A stretch of DNA of 64,000 nt, taken from J029 sp964482495 (GTDB lineage: Bacteria; Planctomycetota; UBA1135). The position numbers were made by a program, and so were the translations under genes. The notes beneath the pieces are model-generated. The model searched no databases. It saw only the letters and a program-made list of their open reading frames with translations, and had not been told where the DNA came from. Location of the stretch: contig CAYZXS010000017.1 in assembly GCA_964482495.1 (NCBI GenBank), forward strand, positions 9,161-73,160. Direction: 5' to 3'. Positions 37,751 to 45,926 of this stretch are shown one piece after another (the first letter of the stretch is position 1; every line of letters begins with the position of its first letter).

Positions 37751-38695
37751 CTATTCGGGCAGGTCGGTGACCTGGATGGTCGTCTTGGCCTCGAGGGGCT
37801 GGCCGTCTTGCTCGGCGTAGGCGCGGACGAAGTAGTTGAGAGGGGCGCCTTGCTGGGGCGGGTCGAGGACCAGGTCGCGGCCGCTGGTCATGGAGACGCG
37901 GTCGGGGTCGAGGGTGCTGTAGAAGAACTCGACCTTGCTCGGGTCCTTGTCGGCCTCGGAGATGTCGACCGGGGTCCAGCCGGCGTCCGAGTCGTAGAAG
38001 TGGGCCCAGCAGTGGTAGCCCTTGACCTCGGTGCGCTCGGGGGCGGGCGGCAGGGAGAAGCCGATCGTGAAGCGGGCGGGGATCTCGCGCGAGCGGCTCA
38101 TCGAGATGAACAGGGCGTGGAAGTCGGTGCAGTTGCCGTAGCCCTCGGCGCAGGCCCACTGGGTGCTGCCGGTGCCCCAGCCGGTGCCGGCCTTGTTGTA
38201 GGTCATGTCGGCGAGCACGCGGTCGTAGAGGGCGCGGGTGACGGCGCCGGTGCCGCGCCGGCCGGAGGAGGCTTCGGCGGCACGCGCGGCGGCCTCGCCG
38301 TCGACCGGGACCAGGTTGTCGGCGTCGAGGTAGGTCGCGGTCTGACCGTTGGTGGTCACGCCGGCGGTGTCGGTGCGGCGCTGGATCCGGTAGCGCCAGG
38401 TGTGGCGGGTCTGGGCCGGGGCGGTCAGCGAGGCGTAGCGGTTGCCGTGGAGGTCGGGCTCGCTGACCACGGCGCCGTCCGGGCTCTCGAGGATCTCGAC
38501 GGTCTGGACGCCGTCCTCGCGGGGGATCGGGACCCAGAGCACGGTGCCGGGGCCCGCCTGCGGCAAGTCGACGGTGTACTCGAGCTCGTAGGCCCGCTTC
38601 GGGGAGGGGTCGGCGTCGTAGGCGCTCTGCTGCAGGCCGCAGGACAGGGCCAGCAAGGGGAGCAGAACGGTCGATTGGCGTAGAATCGGTCGCAT
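37751..38695 (-). CDS. Transglutaminase-like lipoprotein
   Basis: 314 residues from the ATG at 38695. The signal peptide ends in a lipobox (LLALSCGL, Cys at about 19). A beta domain leads into the transglutaminase core with its Cys-His-Asp set: EGYGNCTDFHALFISMSR, KGYHCWAHFYD and WTPVDISEADK. Such proteins cleave or cross-link peptides outside the membrane; here the partner is unknown. Its start codon overlaps that of the divergent S41 protease, so their expression may be linked. An alternative start (TTG, 9 bp upstream) is possible. Confidence 0.88.
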   Translation of the reverse strand: MRPILRQSTVLLPLLALSCGLQQSAYDADPSPKRAYELEYTVDLPQAGPGTVLWVPIPREDGVQTVEILESPDGAVVSEPDLHGNRYASLTAPAQTRHTWRYRIQRRTDTAGVTTNGQTATYLDADNLVPVDGEAAARAAEASSGRRGTGAVTRALYDRVLADMTYNKAGTGWGTGSTQWACAEGYGNCTDFHALFISMSRSREIPARFTIGFSLPPAPERTEVKGYHCWAHFYDSDAGWTPVDISEADKDPSKVEFFYSTLDPDRVSMTSGRDLVLDPPQQGAPLNYFVRAYAEQDGQPLEAKTTIQVTDLPE

Positions 38696-39992
38696 GGCGC
38701 GCAAGAGTCTACCGGCACTTCATCCGGCCGGGGTGATGGTGGGAGCTGTTCTTACGGGCGTCGGCGTCTTCGTCGCCGAATCCCTAGTGGGGCCGCTGCT
38801 GAGCCGCTCGATGACCCCGCCCGAGGAGCGCGTGATGGGCCTGGTGCACCGACACCTAGCCGAGTCCTATGTAGAGCCTCGCGATCAACAGTGGCTCATG
38901 CACCGCGCGGTCGAGGGCATGCTCGAGTCGCTCGACGACCCCTACACCTACTTCGTCGGCCCCGAGGCCATCCCGGGCCTCGAGGAGGAGTCGACCGGCA
39001 ACATGATCGGCATCGGCGTCATGCTCGACGGCGCCGAGGGCCGGGTGCGCTACCCGATGCCGGGCAGCCCCGCCGAGGAGGCCGGGCTGCGGCCGGGCGA
39101 CCGGGTGCTGGCCGTGGACGGCGAGGACGTCACCGGGCTGGCGCTGACCGAGATCAGCGACCGGATCAAGGGCGAGCGCGGCACCAGCGTGCACCTGGCC
39201 CTGACGCCGGTGATCGGCGACCCCTACGAGGTCGACATCGTGCGCTCGCCGGTCCCGAAGGGCACGGTCGGCAAGGTCCGGATGCTCGACGAGCAGGCGG
39301 GCATCGGCACCCTGGCGATCCGCTCCTTCGCCCACTCGACCCCCGAGGAGCTGGACGCGGCGCTGGACTACCTCGAGCCCCGCGGGATGCGGGCCCTGGT
39401 GATCGACCTGCGCTTCAACACCGGCGGCGTGCTCGACGCCGCGGTGGAGGTGGCCGCCCGCTTCCTGGAAGGCGAGCTGGTCTGCCAGCTGCAGGAGCGC
39501 AACGGCCCCGGCTCGGTGCGGCGGGCCGACGCCGAACGCAGCCGCTTCCCCAATCTGCCGCTGGTGGTGGTGATGAACAGCCTGAGCGCCTCGGGCAGCG
39601 AGGTCCTGGCCGGCGCCCTGCGCGACCACGGCCGGGCGGTGCTGGTCGGCGGCCGCTCCTACGGCAAGGGGGTCTACCAGCAGGTCCACCGCTACCGCAG
39701 CGCCGACTTCGCCCTGAAGTTCACGGCCGGCTACTACCTGACCCCCTCGGGCCGCATCCTCGAGGGCAACATCGAACCGGACCGGGCCGGCGGCCTAGAG
39801 CCTGACTTGTCGGTGCGGGTGCCGCTGCAGGAGTCGCTCGAGCTGCGGAACTGGCTGCGCTACGAGGACCCGCCGCTCGAATACCGCGAGCGGGTCTACG
39901 AGCTGTTCCCGCGGGTCGCGGAGGTGGCGTCGCCGGACGACTCCGCCCTCGGCGTCGGCCTGCGCCACCTGCAGCAGGTGCTGGCGGTCTGA
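38694..39992 (+). CDS. C-terminal processing peptidase (S41/CtpA family)
   Basis: 432 residues. An N-terminal hydrophobic segment (VMVGAVLTGVGVFVAESLVG) serves as a signal or anchor. The PDZ domain lies at about 100-175 (MIGIGVMLDGAEGRVRY) and the S41 protease core at about 200-400. The catalytic Ser/Lys pair is in MNSLSASGSEVLAGAL (S300 by alignment to CtpA) and RSYGKGVYQQ (K325). It cleaves substrates near the C-terminus in the envelope. Its ATG overlaps the start codon of the divergent transglutaminase gene; a start at 38736 would leave more promoter space. Its stop overlaps the tsaD start (TGATG), so they are coupled. Confidence 0.92.
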   Translation: MARKSLPALHPAGVMVGAVLTGVGVFVAESLVGPLLSRSMTPPEERVMGLVHRHLAESYVEPRDQQWLMHRAVEGMLESLDDPYTYFVGPEAIPGLEEESTGNMIGIGVMLDGAEGRVRYPMPGSPAEEAGLRPGDRVLAVDGEDVTGLALTEISDRIKGERGTSVHLALTPVIGDPYEVDIVRSPVPKGTVGKVRMLDEQAGIGTLAIRSFAHSTPEELDAALDYLEPRGMRALVIDLRFNTGGVLDAAVEVAARFLEGELVCQLQERNGPGSVRRADAERSRFPNLPLVVVMNSLSASGSEVLAGALRDHGRAVLVGGRSYGKGVYQQVHRYRSADFALKFTAGYYLTPSGRILEGNIEPDRAGGLEPDLSVRVPLQESLELRNWLRYEDPPLEYRERVYELFPRVAEVASPDDSALGVGLRHLQQVLAV

Positions 39993-41017
39993 TGGCGGCG
40001 CCCGGCCCGCTGGTCCTCGGCATCGAGAGCAGCTGCGACGAGACCGCCGCGGCGGTGGTGCGCGGCGGCCGCGAGGTGCTGTCCTCGGTGGTGTACTCCC
40101 AGATCGCCGAGCACGCCGTCTGGGGCGGGGTGGTGCCCGAGATCGCCGGCCGCAGCCACCTCGACAAGATCGTGCCCGCGATCGACGAGGCCCTGCGCCA
40201 GGCCGCGGTCGGCCGCGTGCAGCTCGACGCCGTCGCCGTGACCGCGCGGCCCGGCCTGCTCGGCTCGCTGCTGGTCGGCGTGACCGCCGCCAAGTCGCTG
40301 GCCTGGGCCTGGGACAAGCCGCTGGTCGACGTCCACCACATCGAAGCCCACATCTACGCCGCGCTGATGTCGCTCGAGCAGTGGGTCTTCCCCTACGTCA
40401 CCCTGGTCGTCTCCGGCGGCCACACCAGCCTCTACCGCACCGACTCGCCGATGGAGCACGAGCTGCTCGGCGCCACCCTGGACGACGCCGCCGGCGAGGC
40501 GCTGGACAAGGGCGCGGCGATGCTGGGGCTGGAGTATCCCGGCGGGCCGTCCATCGAGCGCGCCGCGGCCGGCGGCGACCCGGCGGCCTACGCCTTCAAG
40601 CAGCCGATGCTCAAGGGGGACTCGCTGGACTTCTCCTTCAGCGGCATGAAGACGGCGCTGCTCTACAAGCTGAAGGGCGCCGGCGGCCGCCGCGAGGACG
40701 AGACCTTGCCGGAGTCGCGCGACCTGGCCGGGATGGCGGCCAGCTTCGAGCACGCCCTGGTCGAGACCCTGGCGCGCAAGTGCCTCCGGGCGTGCGAGCA
40801 GCACGGAATCGGCCGGGTCCTGGTCGGCGGCGGCGTCGGCCGGAACAAGCGGCTGCGGGCGCGGCTGCGCGAGCGCGCGGAGAAGGCCGGGGTCGAGGTG
40901 GCCTTCGCCAAGCCCGAGCACTGCACCGACAACGCCGTGATGATCGCCGGCCTGGGCTGCGCCCGCTACGCCGCCGGCCATCGCGCCAGCCTGGACCTCG
41001 ACGTGGCGGCGCGCTGA
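39992..41017 (+). CDS. tsaD: tRNA N6-adenosine threonylcarbamoyltransferase
   Basis: 341 residues of the Kae1/TsaD family, which with TsaB/C/E makes t6A at position 37 of ANN-decoding tRNAs. Clear motifs are IESSCDETAAAVV, VVPEIAGRSHLDKI, VHHIEAHIYAAL (H116 and H120 bind iron or zinc), VSGGHTSLY and DDAAGEALDKGAAMLGL. It is usually essential. It follows the S41 protease with a TGATG overlap and precedes larB by 13 bp. Grouping of tsaD with an S41 protease is unusual but tight here. Confidence 0.96.
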   Translation: MAAPGPLVLGIESSCDETAAAVVRGGREVLSSVVYSQIAEHAVWGGVVPEIAGRSHLDKIVPAIDEALRQAAVGRVQLDAVAVTARPGLLGSLLVGVTAAKSLAWAWDKPLVDVHHIEAHIYAALMSLEQWVFPYVTLVVSGGHTSLYRTDSPMEHELLGATLDDAAGEALDKGAAMLGLEYPGGPSIERAAAGGDPAAYAFKQPMLKGDSLDFSFSGMKTALLYKLKGAGGRREDETLPESRDLAGMAASFEHALVETLARKCLRACEQHGIGRVLVGGGVGRNKRLRARLRERAEKAGVEVAFAKPEHCTDNAVMIAGLGCARYAAGHRASLDLDVAAR

Positions 41018-41030
41018 GCGCCGGATCGAC

Positions 41031-41804
41031 ATGGACCGGAGCAAGATCCTCGAACTGCTGGAGGGCGTGAAGTCGGGCGCGCTCGATCCAGGCGACGCCG
41101 CCGACCGGCTGGCGACCCTGCCGCTGGACGCGGGCAAGGAGCTGCTGCTCGACACCCACCGCGAGCTGCGCACCGGCTTCCCGGAGGCCGTCTATGCGCC
41201 CGGCAAGACCCCGGAGCAGGTCGCCGAAGCGGCGGCCCGGCTGGCGGCTGCCCACGACCGGCTGCTGGTCACGCGCGCCGATCCGGCCCACGCCGAGGCC
41301 GCTCGAGCGGCGCTGCCCGACGTCGACTACGACCCGGTGGCGCGGATCCTCAGCTGGCGACGCGAGCCGGCGGTCGCTCCCCGCGGCCAGGTCGCGGTGG
41401 TCGCCGCCGGCACCAGCGACCTGCCCGTCGCCGAGGAGGCGGCGCGGACGCTGGAGATCATGGACGTGGGTGTCGACCGCCACACCGACGTCGGCGTCGC
41501 CGGCCTGCACCGGCTACTCGGGGCGCTGGACGCGCTGCGCGGCGCCGACGCCCTGGTGGTCTGCGCCGGCATGGAGGGCGCCCTGCCCAGCGTCGTCGGC
41601 GGCCTGGTGCGCGCGCCCGTGGTCGCGGTGCCGACCAGCGTCGGCTACGGCGCGAATTTCGGCGGGGTCAGCGCCTTGCTCGGCATGCTCAACTCCTGCG
41701 CCCCGGGGGTGGCCGTGGTCAACATCGACAACGGCTTCGGCGCCGGCCTGGTGGCGGGCCGCATCGCCCTCGCGGCGGCCCCGGCGGGCCCCTCTCGGCC
41801 GTAG
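41031..41804 (+). CDS. larB: Nickel pincer cofactor biosynthesis protein LarB
   Basis: 257 residues. LarB carboxylates and hydrolyses nicotinic acid adenine dinucleotide, the first step of the nickel-pincer nucleotide cofactor of lactate racemase. The PurE-like C-terminal domain is seen in VAVVAAGTSDLPVAEEAART, EIMDVGVDRHTDVGVAGLHR and CAGMEGALPSVVGGLV, then VPTSVGYGANFGGVSALLGM. The N-terminal helical part (RSKILELLEGVKSGALDPGD) fits the family. No larA, larC or larE lies in the window, so it is an orphan copy here. It lies 13 bp after tsaD. Confidence 0.93.
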   Translation: MDRSKILELLEGVKSGALDPGDAADRLATLPLDAGKELLLDTHRELRTGFPEAVYAPGKTPEQVAEAAARLAAAHDRLLVTRADPAHAEAARAALPDVDYDPVARILSWRREPAVAPRGQVAVVAAGTSDLPVAEEAARTLEIMDVGVDRHTDVGVAGLHRLLGALDALRGADALVVCAGMEGALPSVVGGLVRAPVVAVPTSVGYGANFGGVSALLGMLNSCAPGVAVVNIDNGFGAGLVAGRIALAAAPAGPSRP

Positions 41805-41943
41805 ATTCCCGGGCGGTCTCTCCGCCTGATTCCTCCGACTGGCCCGCGGCCTTAGAAAGTCGGATTCTGGTCGGGGGTCGTGCTATGGTGATTTCGACGG
41901 TTCGGTCCACGAACCGCCTCCCCCCTCGTCCCCCTGTATCTGC

Positions 41944-43665
41944 TTGAAGCCGTTCCACGCCGCCCGGCTGGTGCCAGGGCTCTCGGCCTTCGTGCTCCTC
42001 CTTTCCTCTACCGCCGGGCAAACCGTCGGTGGAACCTGGGGACTCGACCGCGCGCTCGAGGGCACCAAGGCCGGCGACCACTTCGGTACCTGCGTCGCCG
42101 GGGTCGGCGACCTGAACGGGGACGGCTACGCCGACTTCGCCATCGGCGCGCCCCAGGCGGACCCAGGCGGCCGCGCCAACGCCGGGCGCGTCGGCCTGTA
42201 CTCCGGGAGCGACGGCAGCCTGATCCGGGCCATCGACGGCACCTCTGGCGGCGACCGGCTCGGCTCCTCGGTTGCCGGGCTCGGCGACATCGACGGCGAC
42301 GGCTACGACGACCTGGTCATCGGCGCCCCGGAGGCCGACCCCGGCGGGCTGTCCGACGCCGGCTCGGCCGTGGTGATCTCCGGCGCCACCGGCGCGTTGC
42401 TCTACCGCTTCGACGGCGCCGCCAGCTCGGACCAGTTCGGCAACGCCGTGGACTGCGCCGGCGACGTCGACGGCGACGGCACTCCCGACCTGATCGTCGG
42501 CGCCTGGTGGGCCGATCCCGGCGGCGTCTCGCTGGCCGGCTCGGCCTTCGTCTACTCCGGCGCCACCGGCGCACAGCTGCACCGCTTCGACGGCGTCCAG
42601 CTCGGCGACACCTTCGCCGGCGCGGTGGCGGGGGTCGGCGACATCGACGCCGACGGCAAGGACGACGTGCTGATCGGCGCCCACAACGCCGACCCGGGCG
42701 GCCGCCTGAGCGCCGGCTCGGCCTTCGTCTACTCCGGCGCCACCGGGGCGGAGCTGCTCCGCTTCGACGGCCCGGTGGCCGACGACTGGCTCGGCATCTC
42801 CGTCGGGGCGGCCGGCGACGTGGACCTGGACGGCACCCCCGACCTGATCATCGGCTCCGAGAACGCCTCGCCGGGCGGCAACTTCAAGGCTGGATCGGCC
42901 TACGTCTACTCCGGCGCCACCGGCCTCGAGCTCTACCGCTTCGACGGCGACCGCGCCAACGCCCTGCTCGGCGCCGCCGTGGACGGCGCCGGCGACGTCG
43001 ACGGCGACGGCACCCCCGACCTGATCGTCGGCGCCGACGGCTACAAGGTCCTGTCGATGAGCGACGCCGGGGTCGCCCGGGTGTATTCCGGGGCCGACGG
43101 CTCCCTGCTGCACGAGGCCGGAGGGACGGCGGCCGGGATGCAGTACGGCAGCTCGGTGGCCGGCGGCGGCGACCAGGACGGCGACGGCCTGGACGAGGTC
43201 ATGGTCGGGGCGGCGCGCGCCGACCCCAACAGCATGAACGAGGCGGGCATCGTCGAGATCCTGGGCTACTTCCCGGGGCTGTTCGCCTCCGCCGACCGGA
43301 TCGGCGCCGCGGCCGGCGGCTCGGTGGCGTACACCATCGACTTCCCCGACACCGAGGCCGGCTTCAGCTACGCCCTGCTGGCGTCGCTGGCCGGGACCGG
43401 CCCGACCAGCCTCGGCGGCATCGACGTGCCGCTGACCTCCGACTTCCTGCTGACGCGGATGTCGAGCGGCAACGCCCCGGCGGTGTTCGGCAATCCCTAC
43501 GGCGTGCTCAACTTCGCCGGCGACGCCAGCCCCAGCCTGAACCTGCCCCCGGGCTTCGCCACCGCCTACGTCGGCCAGACCGTCTACCTGGCCGCGGTCA
43601 GCTTCCAGCCGCCGGCGGCGGCGCGGCTTTCTTCGGAATCGGTGACGCTGGTCATCGATCCGTAG
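41944..43665 (+). CDS. Secreted FG-GAP repeat protein
   Basis: 573 residues starting with a TTG at 41944; no ATG or GTG precedes the signal peptide (VPGLSAFVLLLSSTAGQ). Seven or so FG-GAP blades follow, each about 60 residues, with D-x-D-G-D-G loops and the repeated text YSGATGAxLxRFDG, for example GDIDGDGYDDLVIGAP and GDVDGDGTPDLIVGAW. The C-terminal module (SADRIGAAAGGSVAYTIDFP, then SLAGTGPTSLGG) also occurs at 13470 and 49009. Very regular blades suggest recent internal duplication. Likely extracellular and calcium-binding. The 139-bp gap upstream is the probable promoter region. Confidence 0.9.
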   Translation: MKPFHAARLVPGLSAFVLLLSSTAGQTVGGTWGLDRALEGTKAGDHFGTCVAGVGDLNGDGYADFAIGAPQADPGGRANAGRVGLYSGSDGSLIRAIDGTSGGDRLGSSVAGLGDIDGDGYDDLVIGAPEADPGGLSDAGSAVVISGATGALLYRFDGAASSDQFGNAVDCAGDVDGDGTPDLIVGAWWADPGGVSLAGSAFVYSGATGAQLHRFDGVQLGDTFAGAVAGVGDIDADGKDDVLIGAHNADPGGRLSAGSAFVYSGATGAELLRFDGPVADDWLGISVGAAGDVDLDGTPDLIIGSENASPGGNFKAGSAYVYSGATGLELYRFDGDRANALLGAAVDGAGDVDGDGTPDLIVGADGYKVLSMSDAGVARVYSGADGSLLHEAGGTAAGMQYGSSVAGGGDQDGDGLDEVMVGAARADPNSMNEAGIVEILGYFPGLFASADRIGAAAGGSVAYTIDFPDTEAGFSYALLASLAGTGPTSLGGIDVPLTSDFLLTRMSSGNAPAVFGNPYGVLNFAGDASPSLNLPPGFATAYVGQTVYLAAVSFQPPAAARLSSESVTLVIDP

Positions 43666-43787
43666 CCGGCGGGGCGCGCGCGGCGTCCACCGCGGCTGTC
43701 TCGCCCGCGGAGGTGTTGGCCGGACTTTCCTAAGGAGTGGATCGCGGCGCTCCGGCCTGGCCCCAACGGGACTAGCATGCGGCGGTC

Positions 43788-45872
43788 ATGCGCTGGTTCC
43801 TGCCGCTCCTGCTCGTCCTGCTCCCCGCTCTCGCCTCCTGCGGAGCCCCCGGCCACGCGCCCGAGGCCGGCGCCGGCGCCACCGCTCGTGCTGGTCATCC
43901 GTCGGCCGACGACGACGGCCGCCTCGACTGGTGGCGCGAGGCCCGCTTCGGCCTGTTCCTGCACTGGGGGCTGTACGCGGTGCCGGCGGGCAAGTGGGGC
44001 GACGCCACCGGCCACGGCGAGTGGATCCAGAACACGGCCCAGATCCCGGTCGAGACCTACGAGCAATTCCTCGGCCAGTTCGACCCGGTCGACTTCGACG
44101 CCGACGCCTGGGTGCTGGCGGCCAAGGCCGCGGGCATGAAGTACATCGTCATCACCTCCAAGCACCACGACGGCTTCGCGCTGTTCGATTCGGCGGTGAG
44201 CGACTACGACGTCATGGCGACGCCCTTCCAGCGCGACATCATGGAGGAGCTGGCGGCGGCGTGTGAGCGACACGGGCTGCGCATGTGCTGGTACCACTCG
44301 ATCATGGACTGGCACCACCCGGACTACCTGCCGCGGCGCGGCTGGGAGGCGGACACGCGCAGCTCCGAGGGCGCCGACTTCGACCGCTACGTCGAGTACA
44401 TGAGGGCGCAGGTGACCGAGCTGCTGACGAACTACGGACCGATCGGGGTGATGTGGTTCGACGGCGAGTGGGAGCGGACCTGGAGCCACGAGTACGGCCA
44501 AGCGCTCTACGATCTGTGCCGCGAGCTGCAGCCGGAGGTGATCGTCAACAACCGCGTGGACGTCGGCCGCGGCGGCATGGCCGGCATGAGCACCGGCCCG
44601 GGCTTCGCCGGGGACTTCGGCACGCCGGAGCAGGAGATCCCGCCGACCGGGCTGCCGGGGGTCGACTGGGAGACCTGCATGACCATGAACCGGCACTGGG
44701 GCTACAACGCGGTCGACGACGACTACAAGTCGACCACCGACCTGGTGCGGAAGCTGTGCGACATCGCCTCGAAGGGCGGCAACTTCTTGTTGAACATCGG
44801 CCCGACCGCCCGCGGCAGCTTCCCCGAGATGAGCCTGGAGCGGCTGAGGGGCATCGGCGCGTGGATGGACGTCAACGGCGAGTCGATCCACGGCACCAGC
44901 GCCAGCCCCTTCGCCGAGCTGCCGTGGGGCCGCTGCACGGTCAAGGCCGGTCGCCGCAGCACCAAGATGTACCTGCAGGTCTTCGACTGGCCGCGGGACG
45001 GGCGGCTGGTGGTGCCGGGGCTCGGCAACGAGGCGGTCGGCGCGCGGCTGTTGGCCGACCCGGAGCGGGAGCTCGCGGTAGTCCGCCGAGGCGCCGACCT
45101 GGTGGTGCGCATGCTGCCCGCGGCGGCGCCGAACGCGCACGCCAGCGTCATCGAGCTGACCGTGAAGGGCAGCCCAGTGGTCTACGAGCCGCCGGTGATC
45201 CTGGCGGCAGCGGACCAGCTGGTGACCGAACTCGAGGTGCGGATCGAGGTGCCGTCTGACGAGCTGGTGATCCGCTACACGCTGGACGGCAGCGAGCCGG
45301 GCGGCGCGTCGCCGCGCTACTCCACCCCGCTGGTGATCACCGACACCACCACCGTGCGCGCCCGCTGCTTTCACCATGGCGAGGCGGTCAGCGGCGTGAC
45401 CGAGCGGGTCTTCACCCGAGTCGTTCCGACGCCGGCGGTGCACGCGCTGGCGACGCGCCCGAACCTCGGCCTGGGGATCTACCGAGGCGACTGGGACCGC
45501 CTGCCGGACTTCGCCGAGCTGACGCCGGAGAGCGTGTCCGCCGCCGAGACCATCGGTCTGCCTGACGGCCACCGCCAGGAGTACGAAGCCCGCCTCTTCA
45601 CCGGCTTCCTGAAGGTGCCCGCCGACGGCCTCTACTCCTTCCGCCTGACCAGCGACGACGGCTCCGCCTTCTGGCTGCACGGCGAGCTCGTCATCGACCA
45701 CGACGGCCTGCACTCCACCAGCAGCAAGGAAGGGGTGATCGCCCTCGCCAAGGGCCTGCACCCGCTGTCGGTGGGGTGGCTCAATAAGACCGGCAACGCC
45801 ACCCTCGACCTCAGCGTGGCGGTCGACGGCGGCGAGTGGATGGCCGTCCCGGCGGAGTGGTTGGTGCGTTAG
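43788..45872 (+). CDS. Alpha-L-fucosidase (GH29) lipoprotein with chitobiase-C-like and PA14 domains
   Basis: 694 residues. A lipobox (LPALASCGAP, Cys at about 19) precedes a GH29 catalytic domain of about 400 residues: WWREARFGLFLHWGLYAVPA, then YIVITSKHHDGFALFDS and the nucleophile Asp in GVMWFDGEWERT. Later come a chitobiase C-terminal-like beta domain (IRYTLDGSEPGGASPRYSTP) and a PA14 domain (ADGLYSFRLTSDDGSAFWLH), both probably glycan-binding. It probably removes fucose from algal or host glycans. It stands alone, downstream of the FG-GAP gene by 122 bp, and converges with the TPR kinase. Confidence 0.94.
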   Translation: MRWFLPLLLVLLPALASCGAPGHAPEAGAGATARAGHPSADDDGRLDWWREARFGLFLHWGLYAVPAGKWGDATGHGEWIQNTAQIPVETYEQFLGQFDPVDFDADAWVLAAKAAGMKYIVITSKHHDGFALFDSAVSDYDVMATPFQRDIMEELAAACERHGLRMCWYHSIMDWHHPDYLPRRGWEADTRSSEGADFDRYVEYMRAQVTELLTNYGPIGVMWFDGEWERTWSHEYGQALYDLCRELQPEVIVNNRVDVGRGGMAGMSTGPGFAGDFGTPEQEIPPTGLPGVDWETCMTMNRHWGYNAVDDDYKSTTDLVRKLCDIASKGGNFLLNIGPTARGSFPEMSLERLRGIGAWMDVNGESIHGTSASPFAELPWGRCTVKAGRRSTKMYLQVFDWPRDGRLVVPGLGNEAVGARLLADPERELAVVRRGADLVVRMLPAAAPNAHASVIELTVKGSPVVYEPPVILAAADQLVTELEVRIEVPSDELVIRYTLDGSEPGGASPRYSTPLVITDTTTVRARCFHHGEAVSGVTERVFTRVVPTPAVHALATRPNLGLGIYRGDWDRLPDFAELTPESVSAAETIGLPDGHRQEYEARLFTGFLKVPADGLYSFRLTSDDGSAFWLHGELVIDHDGLHSTSSKEGVIALAKGLHPLSVGWLNKTGNATLDLSVAVDGGEWMAVPAEWLVR

Positions 45873-45926
45873 GGCGCCGTGCCGCACCCCTGGCTGGAGC
45901 CCCCCGCGTGGGCCGCTCGCGATCGA

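Noticed and set aside
42040..43260. Regular direct repeats resembling a CRISPR or satellite array
   Set aside because: The repeats are about 180 nt apart, vary between copies and encode FG-GAP blades; there are no uniform spacers.
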